DNA of 64,000 bases. It comes from Cyclina sinensis. Lineage: Eukaryota > Mollusca > Bivalvia > Venerida > Veneridae. Location of the stretch: positions 50,813,134-50,877,133 of the forward strand of contig JAAONU010000001.1 of assembly GCA_012932295.1 (NCBI GenBank), given 5' to 3'. Shown in pieces: positions 12,402 to 24,131 of this stretch. The translations under genes and the position numbers were made by a program. A model generated the notes under the pieces. It was not told the origin of the DNA and did not search any database. It was given only the letters and a program-made list of their open reading frames with translations. Numbering within the stretch: position 1 is the stretch's first letter; the number at the start of each line of letters is the position of its first letter.

Positions 12402-13560
12402 TTTCTATTATTGGGCTCTGTGACCTAGTTTTTGACCCCAGATGACCCATATTCGAACTTGACCTAGAAACCATCGAAATAACCTTTCTGACATATTTCC
12501 AGAATATTTGGGCTGAAAATGTTACCTGTAGAGTGTAAACAAGGTTTTTCCAAATTTAAGCTCTGTGACCTAGTTTTTAACCCCAGATGACCCATATTCG
12601 AACATGAGCTAGAAATCATCGATACAACCTTTCTGACATATTTCCAGGATATTTGGGCTGAAAATGTTACCTCTAGAGTGTAAACAAGGTTTTTCCATAT
12701 ACAGGCTGTGTGACCTACTTTTTGACCCCACATAACCCATATTCGAACTTGGGCTAGAAATCATCTTAACAAGCTTTCTGACAGTTTTTCAGGAAATTTG
12801 GGCAAAAAATGTTACCTCTAGAGTGTTAACAAGGTTTTACCATATTTGGGCTGTGTGACCTTGTTTTTGACCCCACATAAACCATATTCGAACTTGAGCT
12901 AGAAATCATCGATACAACCTTTCTGACATATTTCCAGGATATTTGGGCTGAAAATGTTACCTCTAGAGTGATAAAAAGGTTTTTCCATATTTGGTCTCAG
13001 TGACCTAGTTTTTGACCCCAGATGACCCATATTCGAACCTGGGCTAGAAATCATCCAAATAACCTTTTTGATATATTACAAGGATATTTGGGCTGAAAAT
13101 GTTACCTCAAAAGTGTTAACAAGGTTTTTCCATATTTGGGCTCTGTGACCAATTTTTTGACCCCAGATGACCCATATTCGAACTTAGGCTAGAAATCACC
13201 TAAATAACCTTTCTGACATATTACAAGGAAATTTGGACTGAAAATGTGACCTCTAAAGTGTTAACAAGGTTTTTCCATATTTGGGCTGTGTGACCTAGTT
13301 TTTGACCCCAGATGACCCATATTCAAACCTGGGCTAAAAAAAAACCAAACAACCTTTCTGACAAATTGCCAGGACATTTGGACTGAAACAGTAGCCGCTA
13401 GAGCCTTAATAAGATTTTTCGATTTTTAGGTCATGTGACCTAGTTTTTGACCCCAGATGACCCATATTTAAACTCGTCCGAGTAATTACTGGGACAAACA
13501 TCCTGACCAAGTTTCGTGACAATTGGAGCAAAAATGTGACCAGTAGAGTGTTAACGAACT
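12402..13560. repeat. 145-bp tandem array of family A
   Basis: About eight degenerate copies of a unit of roughly 145 bp. Each contains GACCCCAGATGACCCATATT, then CTTTCTGACA, ATTTGGGCTGAAAATG and ACAAGGTTTTTCC. Divergence between units is much higher than between the BEL LTRs, so the array is older than the insertion. The same array continues on the other side of BEL (2400-2622). Confidence 0.9.
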
Positions 13561-13645
13561 AAGTGGGAACAGACAATTGATGACAGACGACAGACATTCA
13601 TCGATCCTAATAGCTCACCTTGAGCCAGCTCAGGTGAGCTAAAAA

Positions 13646-14090
13646 TCGAGGAGATTCGCGGAGGATTGATTTCACAGTATATTCCGTCAGTTTTCAGACA
13701 AAAAACGTCTCATCGATTTAGGAAGTTTCTCGGAGTTTCTCCGCTATTTTCCTCCTTACATGTATGTCCGCGGAGTTAAAGAGAAAAATGTACATATCGC
13801 AGGAGCAGTACTTTACACTCCTCCCCTCTTGCATTCAGATATTTCGATGGTGAAAAAGATACTATATTTTTGTAATACATTTGACGAGTTAGCTTTATCT
13901 GTTTTAAAAGAATAAGGGGGTATAATTTTGACATCTGAAGAAATTAACACATGTTGTTTCAACTGAAAATGTTTTTTGTTTTTTTTTTGTTTTTTTTTTT
14001 CGACTGCCCAACGGACCATTTTGTTGAAAAATTTTGTAAACCAATAAATAAAAAAGTCACGGCCTATCTAGAAAAAATATATTGTATTAC
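13646..14090. other. Non-coding; CGGAG-rich words and T-runs
   Basis: 13646-13790 repeats GGAG/CGGAGTTTCTCC-like words related to those at 1037-1170. Long T-runs lie at 13974-14000. I see no gene. Confidence 0.4.
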
Positions 14091-14231
14091 CTTCTTTAGG
14101 AATGATCATCGTAGTTGCATGTAAGGCTGTTTGAATATTTGCTATCTTGACAAGAACAATAATATCAGTCAATCCTGGTGCGGTGATCCCAGACATTACG
14201 CTTGTCCAATTCAACTGATCAACTGGCCCAA
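14091..14231 (-). CDS. Exon C of an unrecognised multi-exon host gene
   Basis: 141 bp between an acceptor (TTTACAG) and a donor (AAG|GTAATAC) on the minus strand. It opens in phase with exon B and encodes about 47 residues, with GPVDQLNWTS near its start, GITAPGLTDIIVLVKIA in the middle and IIPKEG at the end, leaving a phase-1 donor. With exons B and A it forms a 157-codon segment bounded by phase-1 introns, a symmetrical arrangement common in extracellular modules. No stop occurs in any of the three exons. I do not recognise the family. Confidence 0.65.
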
Positions 14232-14296
14232 CTGTAAATAAAAGTTATTTCTTAATAAGCCAAAAAGCACAGATGGAAATATATCTGTAAGAAAAA

Positions 14297-14560
14297 CAAG
14301 AGGGCCATGATGACCCTGGATCGCTCACCTGAGTGCTAGAGTGAGATTACCTATGCTCAACCGGTTTCATAAGGTTTTCTCTACATATGTTTTACTACCG
14401 ATTGTCCATAAATGTTCAATGTTGTTTCGTAGTCAGCATGTGTTTACAAAATTATGTCATACATGCAAGTGCCTTGATGACTGCTGTTACTTGATAAAAT
14501 CTGCAAGGTATAAGATAGGTTCAACATAACTAAATTTCAAGAGATTCAGAACAATGCTCG
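14297..14560 (-). mobile_element. Truncated family A element terminus
   Basis: CAAGAG plus an imperfect GGGCCATGATGACCC palindrome and GCTCACCTGAG match the left end at 2195. No matching right end is visible, so this looks like a fragment; the right boundary is approximate. Confidence 0.6.
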
Positions 14561-15185
14561 GCCAGGTATTTTTTTAGCCAATTAATGGCGAATTTTGGAA
14601 TTTAAGGTTATAAATTTTAGAATAATCATTAAATATCTTAAATTATGAAAATATTAATACTATAAAGTGTTTATTTTGTTCATTTTAATTGTTCATACCT
14701 TGGCTGATGTTGCTGTTTTGTCATTTCAGCACTGCAGAAAGAACTATTATAAAGAAAAGTGCAAATATTGTCAAAGTAACCAGTAAAACTAAAAAAATGA
14801 GTAACTTTAAACATAAACATGTCTTTCATAAACATTTTTAGTCATTTTCAGTGTTCAGTTTATTCCTCCTGACAGTAACAACAGGACCATAACCCTGCAG
14901 TTACAATACTGAAGTCTACATCAACCTGCACATATCCGGATAAACACTCCTGTAGATACCACTTATCACGTGTATCACATCCAACCCAGAAGAACCCTTG
15001 CCTGGTTCCCATCATGTAGGCAACACATAAAACTGTGTCCTATTGTTCTTTAGCTGTGGTCAGAGATTCAGAAGTCATGTCTTGAATACTTAATATGTGT
15101 ACAGACTTTCGTTGTTTACGACGTGGCTCAGCAGCGAGTACAGCCCTGGCTTTAGTGTATGTTTTTCTTTTAGTTATTTTAGGCT
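14561..15185. other. Non-coding intronic sequence
   Basis: Lies between exons C and B of the minus-strand gene. A possible 33-bp exon at about 14703-14735 (minus, bounded by AG and GT) would put an early stop in the frame of exon B, so I did not call it. Otherwise I see nothing. Confidence 0.4.
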
Positions 15186-15975
15186 TACTAGAAGCTGGTG
15201 ACAAGGCGAATTTGACTTTTTTTGTACAAATAAAGGGCCATAACTCTAAGGTGGCTAAAGCTATTTGGCTGATTATCAAACTTGGCCAAGATATTAAGCC
15301 CATAAACATTTTAGAGTTTCATGAAGATTGGAGAACAACTGTTTGAATTAGAGAGTGGACAAGGCGAATTTGCCATTTTTTGTACAAATAAAGGGCCATA
15401 ACTCTGAGGTGGCTGAAGCGATTTGGCTTGTTATTGAATTTGGCCAAGATATTATGCCAATAAACATTTTCCCCAAGTTTCATGAACATTGGACAACAAC
15501 TGTTTGAATTAGAGAGTGGACATCATTGTGGACGCCGCCTGGACGCCCGGACCTCATCGGTGTTCCCATAATACGACCCATCTTCGACTGGCGTATAAAA
15601 ATGAGTAAGTGCCCATAACTCTGCCAAAAATAATTTGAGCAGAAACTCCTGACGATATGCACAACTAGGCTTGGTGTCAAATATTCCTGTTAAGTTTCGA
15701 TGAAATCCTCCAAGCTGTTGTGGAGATGAAGTGTGGACAAGAATTTCACATAGCAGTTAGAGTAAAAAATGACTAAGTGTCATAACTCTGCCAAAAATAA
15801 ATTGAGTGGAATCTCCTGATGATATGCACAACTAAGCTTCGTTAGAAACACTCCTATTAAGTTTCAATGAAATCCCTCAAGTGGTTTTGGAGACGAAGTG
15901 AGGACAAGATTTTACCGGCCGGATGGATGGACGGACAATGCAAATACTATATGCCTCCCTTCAGGGGCATAAAAA
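15186..15975. mobile_element. Tandem-repeat element with GGAC tract and terminal hairpin
   Basis: Two units of about 156 bp (containing GACAAGGCGAATTTG and GGGCCATAACTCT) are followed by two of about 163 bp (containing CCATAACTCTGCCAAAAATA). They end in GGATGGATGGACGGAC and the hairpin tail GCCTCCCTTCAGGGGCATAAAAA, like right ends elsewhere in the window. The left end is not clear. Confidence 0.6.
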
Positions 15976-16518
15976 ATTAATACTGTAATATGATTGTGAC
16001 ATTAATTTTAAGATCTCTAACATTTTTATATTTTGAGGGGTGTTTTCTGCTTATTTATTTCATAGCACTTAGAACTTCCTTGAATCTTCTTTTCTGTCAT
16101 GTATAACATATGAAAACAAAACGATAAATAAATTTTTAAAACTGATACAAAATTTCCAGATAATTACCATGTTTAAAGGCATTTCGAACAAAAATAATCA
16201 TTTGTGAACTACCTCAAATTCTTCATTGTGTTCCTAAATTTGTAGGACTTTTTTTTTTTTACTCCAAAATTTATTTTAACCAAAATAAAGGTGATCTGAT
16301 AAACAAATCTACTCATATCAACTATACTTTATCTATTTTCTTTTTTAGAAAGTTACTCAAATAGTACAGCTTTTTTGTATAGCAAACAGTAAACTGGCAT
16401 TGGGTTTTGAGAGGCTGTTTAAGTGTTATGTAAGAAGAAAATATCTTCAAATAAAAATTCTGTGTCTGAGATGACTATACTGCAAAATGGAGGAACAATA
16501 TAGAAAATTCAACTGTAC
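15976..16518. other. Non-coding intronic sequence
   Basis: AT-rich with a T-run near 16250. I see no gene or element end. Confidence 0.4.
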
Positions 16519-16694
16519 CTGTAACTGGTGATATAAAATAATTAAATCCGTCTGTTTTCGACCAAGGTCCACATGATCTGTCTAATGCTACAGTGCACGA
16601 GTGCATGCTGACATGATATATACAACATTGTGTCTTCCTACCAATGTCAAGACATATGTTGGTCTCACACCAATCCTTTGCAGCAGCTGCAGTC
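16519..16694 (-). CDS. Exon B of the same unrecognised host gene
   Basis: 176 bp between the acceptor AATTACAG and the donor ACAG|GTACAG on the minus strand. Its frame joins exon A (phase 2) upstream and exon C (phase 1) downstream. It encodes about 59 residues with seven cysteines, including KDWCETNICLDIG, TQCCIYHVSMHSC and SCGPWSKTDGFNYF. This cysteine density and the N-glycosylation motif in exon A suggest a secreted or extracellular region; that is inference. Confidence 0.68.
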
Positions 16695-16893
16695 CTGTAA
16701 TTTAAACAAGAGGTACCAATTCGCTCTCTTGAATAAAACTGCTCAAAACGCAATGTGCAATGTCATGAAAATCAAATGCAAAATGATAGAAGTCTCAGCA
16801 ATTCTTTATCTCAAATATCAAAGCTCAGTGCTAAATAGAGAATACCATGCTAGTGTCTGATATTATAAAATTTATTCGGCAAGGCTTAGTAAA

Positions 16894-17860
16894 CAAGAGG
16901 GCCATGATGGCCCTAAATCGTTTACCAGAGTCTCATTGCTCAACTTACAAGTATCGTTATTGGTTGTTATGGGTGTTCGTTGTTCACAAGTTTGAATAAG
17001 TTTGCAATTAGTTTGAAGACACTGGGTGTAATGGTACTCAATTTTTTTAGCAGAAATAGTTTCACTTTACAGGTGACCTTTGACTTACGGACCCCAAAAA
17101 CAATAGGGTTCTTCTAATATAATTACCCTATGAAGTTTGAAGGTTCTGGGTGTAATGTAACTCCAGTTACTCTGCAGACTCTACAGGTCCCTGTGACTTT
17201 GACTTTTGACCTACTGTCTCCGAAAATGGTTCTTTTAATGAGTAAGGGCAATCATCCTATGAAGTTTGAAGCCTCTGGGTAAAATGGTACTCCAGTTACT
17301 GAGCAGAAACAGTTTTCACTCTAGAGGTTCCTGTAAACTTGACCTTTGACCTATGGACCCTAAAAACAATAGGGTTCTTCTTAAATAATTTCCCTATAAA
17401 GTTTGAAGGCTCTGGGTGTAATGGTATACAGTTACTCTGCAGAAATACTTTTCACTCCATAGTAACTGTGATCTTGACCTTTGACCTACTACCCCAAAAA
17501 CAACATGGTTCTTCTATTTAGTAAAAGTAATCATCCTAAGAAGTTTGAAGACTCTGGGTGAAATGGTACCCCTGCCATTGAGTGAAAATTGTTTTCACTC
17601 TAGAGGTCCCTCTGACCTTGACCTTTGACCTATGGACCCTAAAACAATAGGGTCCTTCTAATACAATTTCCCTATAAAGTTTGAAGGCTCTGGGTGTAAT
17701 GGTATTACAGTTACTCTGCAGAAACACTTTTCACTATGCAGGTCCCTGTGACCTTGTCCTTTGACCCACTAACCCCAAAAAACAATAAGTTTCTTCTATT
17801 TAGTAAAAGCAATCACCCTATGAAGTTTGAAGGCTCTGGGTGAATTTTTAAGTTTTTGTT
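16894..17860 (-). mobile_element. Tandem-repeat element with family A-type left end
   Basis: CAAGAGGGCCATGATGGCCC is followed by about six units of roughly 145 bp containing TATGAAGTTTGAAGGCTCTGG and clusters of TGACCTTTGACCT. TGACCTTGACCTTTGACCT lies at 17613-17631. No right-end hairpin is seen, so it may be truncated near 17860. Confidence 0.65.
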
Positions 17861-18360
17861 AACAGTCTAGGCAGCTGTGTCAAGTGGCAAGGGATAAATG
17901 TGTGTCACTTCTTATTTCAAGCATGACAGGTGCGCACAACCAAATGCATATATTATGGATTTTAATTTGCTATAAAACATCTTTAAGATGAAAATTACCT
18001 GCGGAATTTCGTAAAACTGTCATAGTTATATATTTTTCGCTCATTTGAAGATTTTGAGGTCAAATTTTGTGCCGCATGACCTTTAACTTTCGCTTCTGAC
18101 TGTACTCTCTGTGCTTTGATTTTCTATGTTACTGTATCTTAAAAAAAAAATGTCATGAACAGAACATTCATGATTTTTTTCGGGAAGTAAAATAAATTGT
18201 TCATGATGTAACTCAACACAAGGGGGTGGTATCCACAATTTTTTTTTCAAATTATAATTTCTCCTGGAAGTATTTTACTGACGAGATACTTGTATATAAG
18301 GGAATCGCCTTGCCCACAGCTAAGTTTTATCTAACAAAAATGATATTTTAAATGACTTAC
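17861..18360. other. Non-coding sequence next to exon A
   Basis: I see no repeat array and no coding exon. The stretch ends at the donor of exon A. Confidence 0.4.
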
Positions 18361-18514
18361 ACAAGATCCCCTGGTCCAACCCCATCAAAATAACCTTGTT
18401 CCACTGCCCATTTATAGAAGTCAGGCTTTACTTCAAATTTATATGAGACTGTAAATGTACTGTTGGCTGGAATTTCTTCTGGTGGCGGTTCAATCCACTC
18501 CATATTTACTGCAG
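18361..18514 (-). CDS. Exon A of the same unrecognised host gene
   Basis: 154 bp between the acceptor ACATTTCAG and the donor CTTGT|GTAAGT on the minus strand. It enters in phase 1 and encodes about 51 residues: NMEWIEPPPEEIP, an N-glycosylation motif NST, then FTVSYKFEVKPDFYKWAVEQ and GVGPGDLV. The beta-strand-like FTVSYKFEV and the glycosylation motif fit an extracellular domain. The upstream exons lie at higher coordinates and were not found, probably because introns are filled with repeats. Confidence 0.68.
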
Positions 18515-18644
18515 CTGAAATACATTTTATGATTATTTCAATACTAAGGTTGTACTACACTAAAAAGAGAACAATTTGAGTAACCATTCCTAAACTTATT
18601 CACTTATAAAGCATAAAAAAAGAACACAGGAAAGCAAAAGAAAA

Positions 18645-20880
18645 CAAGAGCTGTTTGTTAAACATATATACCCCTAAGAAGTGCCTTATTGCTTGTGGTA
18701 GTTAACCAGTGATGGCCATGTTGTGAATGAAGGGCAGACAGTGTGTTTATGGTCAAAGTACCCCTAACATTTAGTCCAAAATAATACAGATAATGTACTG
18801 GTCATGACCAATCTGTCTATTAAATTTCAGGAGGCTAGGCCCAGGCTTATTGTAGTTACTGATCCTAAATCGTTTTGGTATTCAAAGTTACTGTGGCCTT
18901 CACCTTATACATGTATCTAGTGGAATGAAAGTCTACAGGGGTCATCTTGTGGTTGTGATCAACCAGCCCATCAAGTCTGAGGAACTTAATCCTTAGCATG
19001 CTCCAGATATTGATTGGAAACAGTTTTACTGCTCAATGTCTGTCACTGTGGCTTGACTTATGATTAAGTCATCCAGGGGTAATCTTTGGGTCATGGCCCA
19101 CTGGCTTATCAAGTTTTGAGAAGCCTAGGCCCAAGTGTTCTCCAGATATCAGTCAGAAACAGTTTTGTTGAGCAATGTCACTGTGGCATTGAACTTTGAC
19201 CTGGTAACCTGAAAAACAACAGGGATCATCTACAGGTAATGCCAACCTGCTGTTTAAGTTGGAAGAGCATAGGCCCAAGCATTTTCCAGATTTTGATCAG
19301 AAACAGTTTTGCCTGCAATGTCTGGTGGTCATCTACTAGTCATGACCAACCTGCCTCCAAAATTTGTGGAGTATAGGTCCAAGTGCTCTGCAGATATTAA
19401 CAAGAGCCATGTTACACATGGTTAATCCCCCCGCCGGGAAGAAGCTACCTGAAGGTTGTACTTTCAAACACTCAATGTAATAATGTGTGAAGAAAATCCC
19501 ACAAAAAATAGGCAAGGTAGAGTTATTGTTCTTGCAAACTGCACTTCCTACCAATGTGCTATGTCAGTGTATTAAGTTTGAAGAAAATCGCTCAAGCACT
19601 TTTTGAGTTATGCTTCAGACAAAGTTTTTCAATTAAATCTGATAAAGGGGAATAATTCTAAATGTAGGCAAGGTAGAGTTATTATTCTTACACACTGCAC
19701 CTCCTCCAAATGTGCTCTTTCAGTATATGAAGTTTGAAGAAAATCACTCAAGTACTTTTGGAGTTATGCTCCCGACAAAACTGGAATGGACACATGCACG
19801 GACGGACAGAGACCATTTCTAATATCCCCTCCTCCTTTCGCGGGGATAATAAGTTCAAGAATTCAAGAATTAGATAAACATGTATATGCTGGGATTTTTA
19901 AAATGTAAACAAGTAAATCTGATAAAGGGGAATAACTCTAAAAAATAGGCAAGGTAGAGTTATTGGACTTGCACACTGCACTACCTATCAATGTGCTCTG
20001 TCAGTGTATGAAATTTGAATAAAATCCTTCAAGTAGTTTTGGAGTTATGCTCCGGACAAAATTTATTAAGTAATTCTGATAAAGGGGAATAACTCTAAAA
20101 ATAGGCAAGGTAGAGTTATTGTTCTTGCACACTGCACTACCTACCAATGTGCTCTGTCAGTGTATGAAGTTTGAATAAAATCCCTCAAGTAGTTTTAGAG
20201 TTATGCTCTGGACAAAATTTATCAAGTAATTCTGATAAAGGGGAATAACTCTAAAAATAGGCAAGGTAGAGTTATTGGACTTGCACACTGCACTACCTAC
20301 CAATGTGCTCTGTCAGTGTACTGAGTTTGAATAAAATCCCTCAAGTAGTTTTGGAGTTATGCTCCGGACAAAATTTATCAAGTAATTCTGATAAAAAGGA
20401 ATAACTCTAAAAATAGGCAAGGTAGAGTTATTGGACTTGCACACTGCACTACCTACCAATGTGCTCTGTCAGTGTATGAAGTTTGAATAAAATCCCTCTA
20501 GCAGTTTTGGAGTTATGCTCCGAACAAAATTTATCAAGTAAATTTGATAAAGCGGAATAACTCTAAAAAAAAGGCAAGGTAGAGTTATTGGACTTGCACA
20601 CTGCACTACCTACCAATGTGCTCTGTCAGTGTATGAAGTTTGAATAAAATCCCTCAAGTAGTTTTGGAGTTATGCTCCGGACAAAATTGTTTCGGACGGA
20701 CGCACGGACGGACGAAGGGCATTCCTAATATCCCCTCCGCCTTTGGCGGGGGGATAATTAGGAAACTGTTTAGCTGTGCAATGTCACTGTAGCCTTGACC
20801 TTTGACTTGTTAACCTGAAAAACAATAGCAGTTATCTATCTATACTGGTCATTACCAGTCTGGTTGAAGAAATTTCATTT
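18645..20880 (-). mobile_element. Tandem-repeat element, host of a composite insertion
   Basis: The left end is CAAGAGCTGTTTGTTAAACA with a TGTTT/AAACA stem. The units contain GTCATCTACTGGTCATGACC and CAGATATTGATCAGAAACAG. The array is broken at 19401 by another element and resumes at 20758 with TTAGGAAACTG. No right-end hairpin was found; the right limit is approximate. Confidence 0.6.
19401..20757 (-). mobile_element. Composite HINE-like element, copy 1
   Basis: The left end is CAAGAGCCATGTTACACATGG with the inverted repeat TTAATCCCCCCGCC, and the right end is CCGCCTTTGGCGGGGGGATAA. Inside are two units, an internal copy of the right end (about 19826-19850), a unique spacer (19851-19918), and five more units of about 156 bp (GGCAAGGTAGAGTTATTG ... 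GTTATGCTCCGGACAAAATT). The same order is found at 58101-59457, spacer included, so the composite moved or was duplicated as one piece. Confidence 0.8.
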
Positions 20881-20975
20881 ACATGTTGAAAATGATAATA
20901 ATAAAACAAATCATGAAAGTAACCTTAGATAACATCTTAGATAAAGAACAAACTTATGTGTAAAGTATGTAAAAA

Positions 20976-21650
20976 CAAGAATTTGTAACAGATTTACCAA
21001 CCTCACCCACCTAAGGTAAATTTTACATGAAGCACACAATTGTATTTCAAAAGTTTGAGGTATGGATCTGGACTTTCAATGCAAAATCTTGATAAATGCT
21101 AGATCTGTACAAGCAATAAACATGGGTTTGCGTATGACACCTCATCTTATTATGGTGAACATTTGTGCAAAATTATTTCAAAATCCTTTGATGAATGGAA
21201 AAGTTATGTACTGGACATATAACAGACCCTATAACAAACCATGTTAAGCTTTAACCTCAAAGTGTTACCTTGACCTTGGAGGTAGGGGTCCAGGTGTTGT
21301 GCATGACACATTGTCTTATTATTGTGAACATTTGTGCCAAGTTATTTCAAAATCCCTTGATGAATGGCTGAGTTATGGACCGGACACGAGTGTGACTGAC
21401 GAACTTCCTAACATTTGGCTACCCCATTGTTCTCCCTATTGTTCTTTTAGCCACATAACAGATTTTAGCCACATAAAAACCTTGCCAAATGAATAGCATC
21501 AAAGGAAATTTACTGTTACCTCTTGTTCCCTTGTTCCCATGGCACCCTTAAGTATCCATTTGTGTGTACGGACGGACGGACAGATGGACAGATGGATGGA
21601 CAGATGGACGGAGCCCATTTCTATATCCCCTTTTTTTCTTCGAAAAGGCG
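20976..21650 (-). mobile_element. Tandem-repeat element with GGAC tract
   Basis: A weak left terminus (CAAGAATTTGTAACAGATTT) is followed by units with CATTTGTGCCAAGTTATTTC and CCTTGACCTTGGAGGTAGGGG, then a GGACGGACGGACAGATGG tract and a tail TATATCCCC...AAAAGGCGG near 21620-21650. Confidence 0.5.
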
Positions 21651-22600
21651 GTTGACACTTAAATGGAATTACTCCTGTGTATGTTTCAACAGAAATACAT
21701 TTGTGTAGTTTTTATCACTGAAAATAAGTACATTAAGGGAGATAATTAAACAATTTATTAAGATGGAATTATGGTTCTCTTGCAGTGCACTCCCTCTCAC
21801 TCTTATCTATTTATATTTTAAGTTTCACTGGATTTTCTCTAATACTTGCGGAGGTATTCTCTGGACAAGGAAAATACAGACAATGTTAACTTTTAAGTGT
21901 GACCTTGACCTTGTTGGTAGTGGTCTGGGTGTTGTGCCTGACATGTTGTCTTAAAACCTTCAGTATTTGTGCAAACTTATTTCAAAATCCTTTGATGAAT
22001 GGAAAAGTTGTGGACCAGACACAAAACAGACCCTTAACAGACCATGTTAAGCTTTGATCTCTAAGTGTGGCCTTGACCTTGGAGGTAGAGGTCTGGGTTT
22101 TGCACATGACAGGTCGTCTTATTATGGTGAACATTTGTGCCAAGTAATTTCAAAATCCTCTGATGGATGAAAAAGTTATTGACCAGACACAAAATATAAC
22201 CTTCAACAGAAAATGTTGACCTTTGATCTACAAGTGTGAACTTGACCTTGGAGGTAGGGGTCTGGGTGTTGTGCATGACACGTCATCTTATTATGGTGAA
22301 CATCTGTGCCATGTTATTTCAAAATCCCTTGATGAATGGCCGGACACAAAGTGTGATGGACAGACAGAAGAACAGAGGGACGGAGCCCATTTTTATACAA
22401 CAAAAGCATAATGAATGGGCAGTCTTCAAATCTAACTGTAGGGAGATTGTGTACTTCTGTCAGATTGTAGGTAACATCAAAACATCTAAAGTAATGAACA
22501 TCTTATGAAAAAGTGTAAAAGAAAAGATAAAATAAATATCTATTAAAGTTTTTAAATGTATTTCAGCTCATTTTAAGCCCAAAAGAGGTCATGTAGCTTG
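21651..22600. repeat. Further units of the GGAGGTAGGGG tandem family
   Basis: Contains at least three more units (near 21900, 22070 and 22240) with GACCTTGGAGGTAGGGGTCT and CTTATTATGGTGAACATTTG, then ends near a degenerate GGACGGAGCCCATTTTTATA. The interval 21665-21722 is closely similar to 50824-50885 beside the Helentron relic. No gene is seen. Confidence 0.6.
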
Positions 22601-22619
22601 TATTTAGAGACAGGATTAT

Positions 22620-24131
22620 GGAAGAAACTTTGTGTGGAGATCAACCTTTGGCCTATCTTAATGTGAATTTGACCTTGATGCAAGGAAGCCAGGAACCTGC
22701 CCTCTACACATTGTCTTATTATGGTTTACATCTCTGCCAAGTAGTCGGCTCAAGAGAAACAGAACGGACACAAATTTTGACACCTTAAATATCCATGTAT
22801 AAAGAAATATACTCACAAATGAATGTTTTAATTTGTTATTTGACCTTTGACGCAGAAGTAAGACCTTGACCTTTACCACAGACACCTGAAGTTTTTGCGC
22901 GATATTCCGCCTCACCATGGTGAACATTTGTCCAAAGCTATATTATAATCCCACCACGCATGTAGAAGTTACGTTCCGGACACGGGTATTGAGCTGACCC
23001 TCTAAGTGTGACCTTGACCTTTGAGTGGCAGACCTGGGATTTGCGTGTGAAACACCACCCCATCATGATGAACATTTGTATCAAACTATTTTGTAATCCT
23101 TTAAAAAATGAGCAAGATATAGACCGGACAAATCTAGACAGACACATGGACTGACAGAAGCACATACCCCAAACCACAAAAAGTGAAAAGCAGGGACTAA
23201 GTCAACCTCACCACAAGGGGGCTCAACAATTTCAAAATCCTCTGACCACTAAGCATAATACTTTAAAGCATAAGCAAGATACAGAGCCAACTAACAAATT
23301 TTAATATTTTTGACCTTTGACCTCTTGTGACCTTGACTTTGACCTTCATTTTGCACGACACAACTCAACATGGAGAACATTTGTGCTTTAGAAGTTATAT
23401 TAAAATCCATCCATGTATATAGAAGTTATACTCTCAAATGAATGTTTTTTTTTGTTATTTACCTTTGACCCCTAAATGTGACCTTGACCTTTGCCACAGA
23501 CACTTCAATTTTTCAAATCCTCTGACCACTAAGCATAATACTTCAAAGCATAAGCAAGATACAGAGCCAACAAACAAATTTTATTATTTTTTTTTGACCT
23601 TTGGCCTCTTGTGACCTTGACCTTGACCTCCATTTTGCGCGAGACAACTCAACTCAACATGGAGAACATTTGTGCTAAGTTATAATAAAATCCATCCATG
23701 TATATAGAAGTTAAACTCACAAATGAATGTTTTATTTTGTTATTTGACTTTTGACCACTAGGTGTGACCTTGACCTTTGTCACAGACACCTGCATTTTTT
23801 GCACGACACTCTGCCTTACTATGGAGAATATTTGTCCCAAGTTATATTAAAATCCCTCCATGCATGTAGAAGTTACGCTCTGGACACCGGTTTTCACTGA
23901 CCCCCAAGTGTGACCTTGACCTTTGAGTGGCGGACCTGGGTTTTGTGTGCGACAAACAACCTCATCATGGTTTACATTTGTACCAAATTATTTTGTAATC
24001 CTTCAAAGAATGAGCAAGATATAGACTGGACAAATCCGGACAGATGCACGGATGCAAGGACGCACATACACTGAACTATACACCAAAAGTGGCGACTAAG
24101 TCGAGCTCACCGCAAGTGGGCTCGACAAAAA
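22620..24131 (-). mobile_element. Composite tandem-repeat element, GTCGAGCC family, copy 1
   Basis: The right end near 24131 reads CACCGCAAGTGGGCTCGACAAAAA. A degraded copy of the same tail lies inside at about 23190-23230 (GGACTAAGTCAACCTCACC). The units contain CATCCATGTATATAGAAGTT and TGTGACCTTGACCTTTG. The order of units and internal tail matches 27800-29132. No left terminus is recognisable. Confidence 0.6.

Larger units (their letters stand above)
2195..13645 (-). mobile_element. HINE-like tandem-repeat element, family A, split by BEL
   Basis: The left end is CAAGAG followed by the palindrome GGGCCATGATGGCCC (2200-2214) and GCTCACCTGAG (2221-2231). The right end carries the inverse CTCAGGTGAGC (13629-13639) and then CTAAAAA. 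Between them lies a degenerate 145-bp tandem array, best preserved at 12402-13560. On the minus strand this gives a 5' inverted repeat, a tandem core, a subterminal inverted repeat, a hairpin and CTCTTG before T, the plan of Helentron-derived HINE elements. The BEL retrotransposon at 2623-12401 interrupts the array, so the element without that insert is about 1.7 kb. A second complete copy with the same ends is at 41350-43191. The class assignment is inference; the termini and array are seen directly. Confidence 0.7.

Noticed and set aside
14703..14735. A 33-bp micro-exon between exons B and C
   Set aside because: Splice-like borders exist, but inclusion creates an immediate stop in the frame set by exon B, while B to C joins cleanly.
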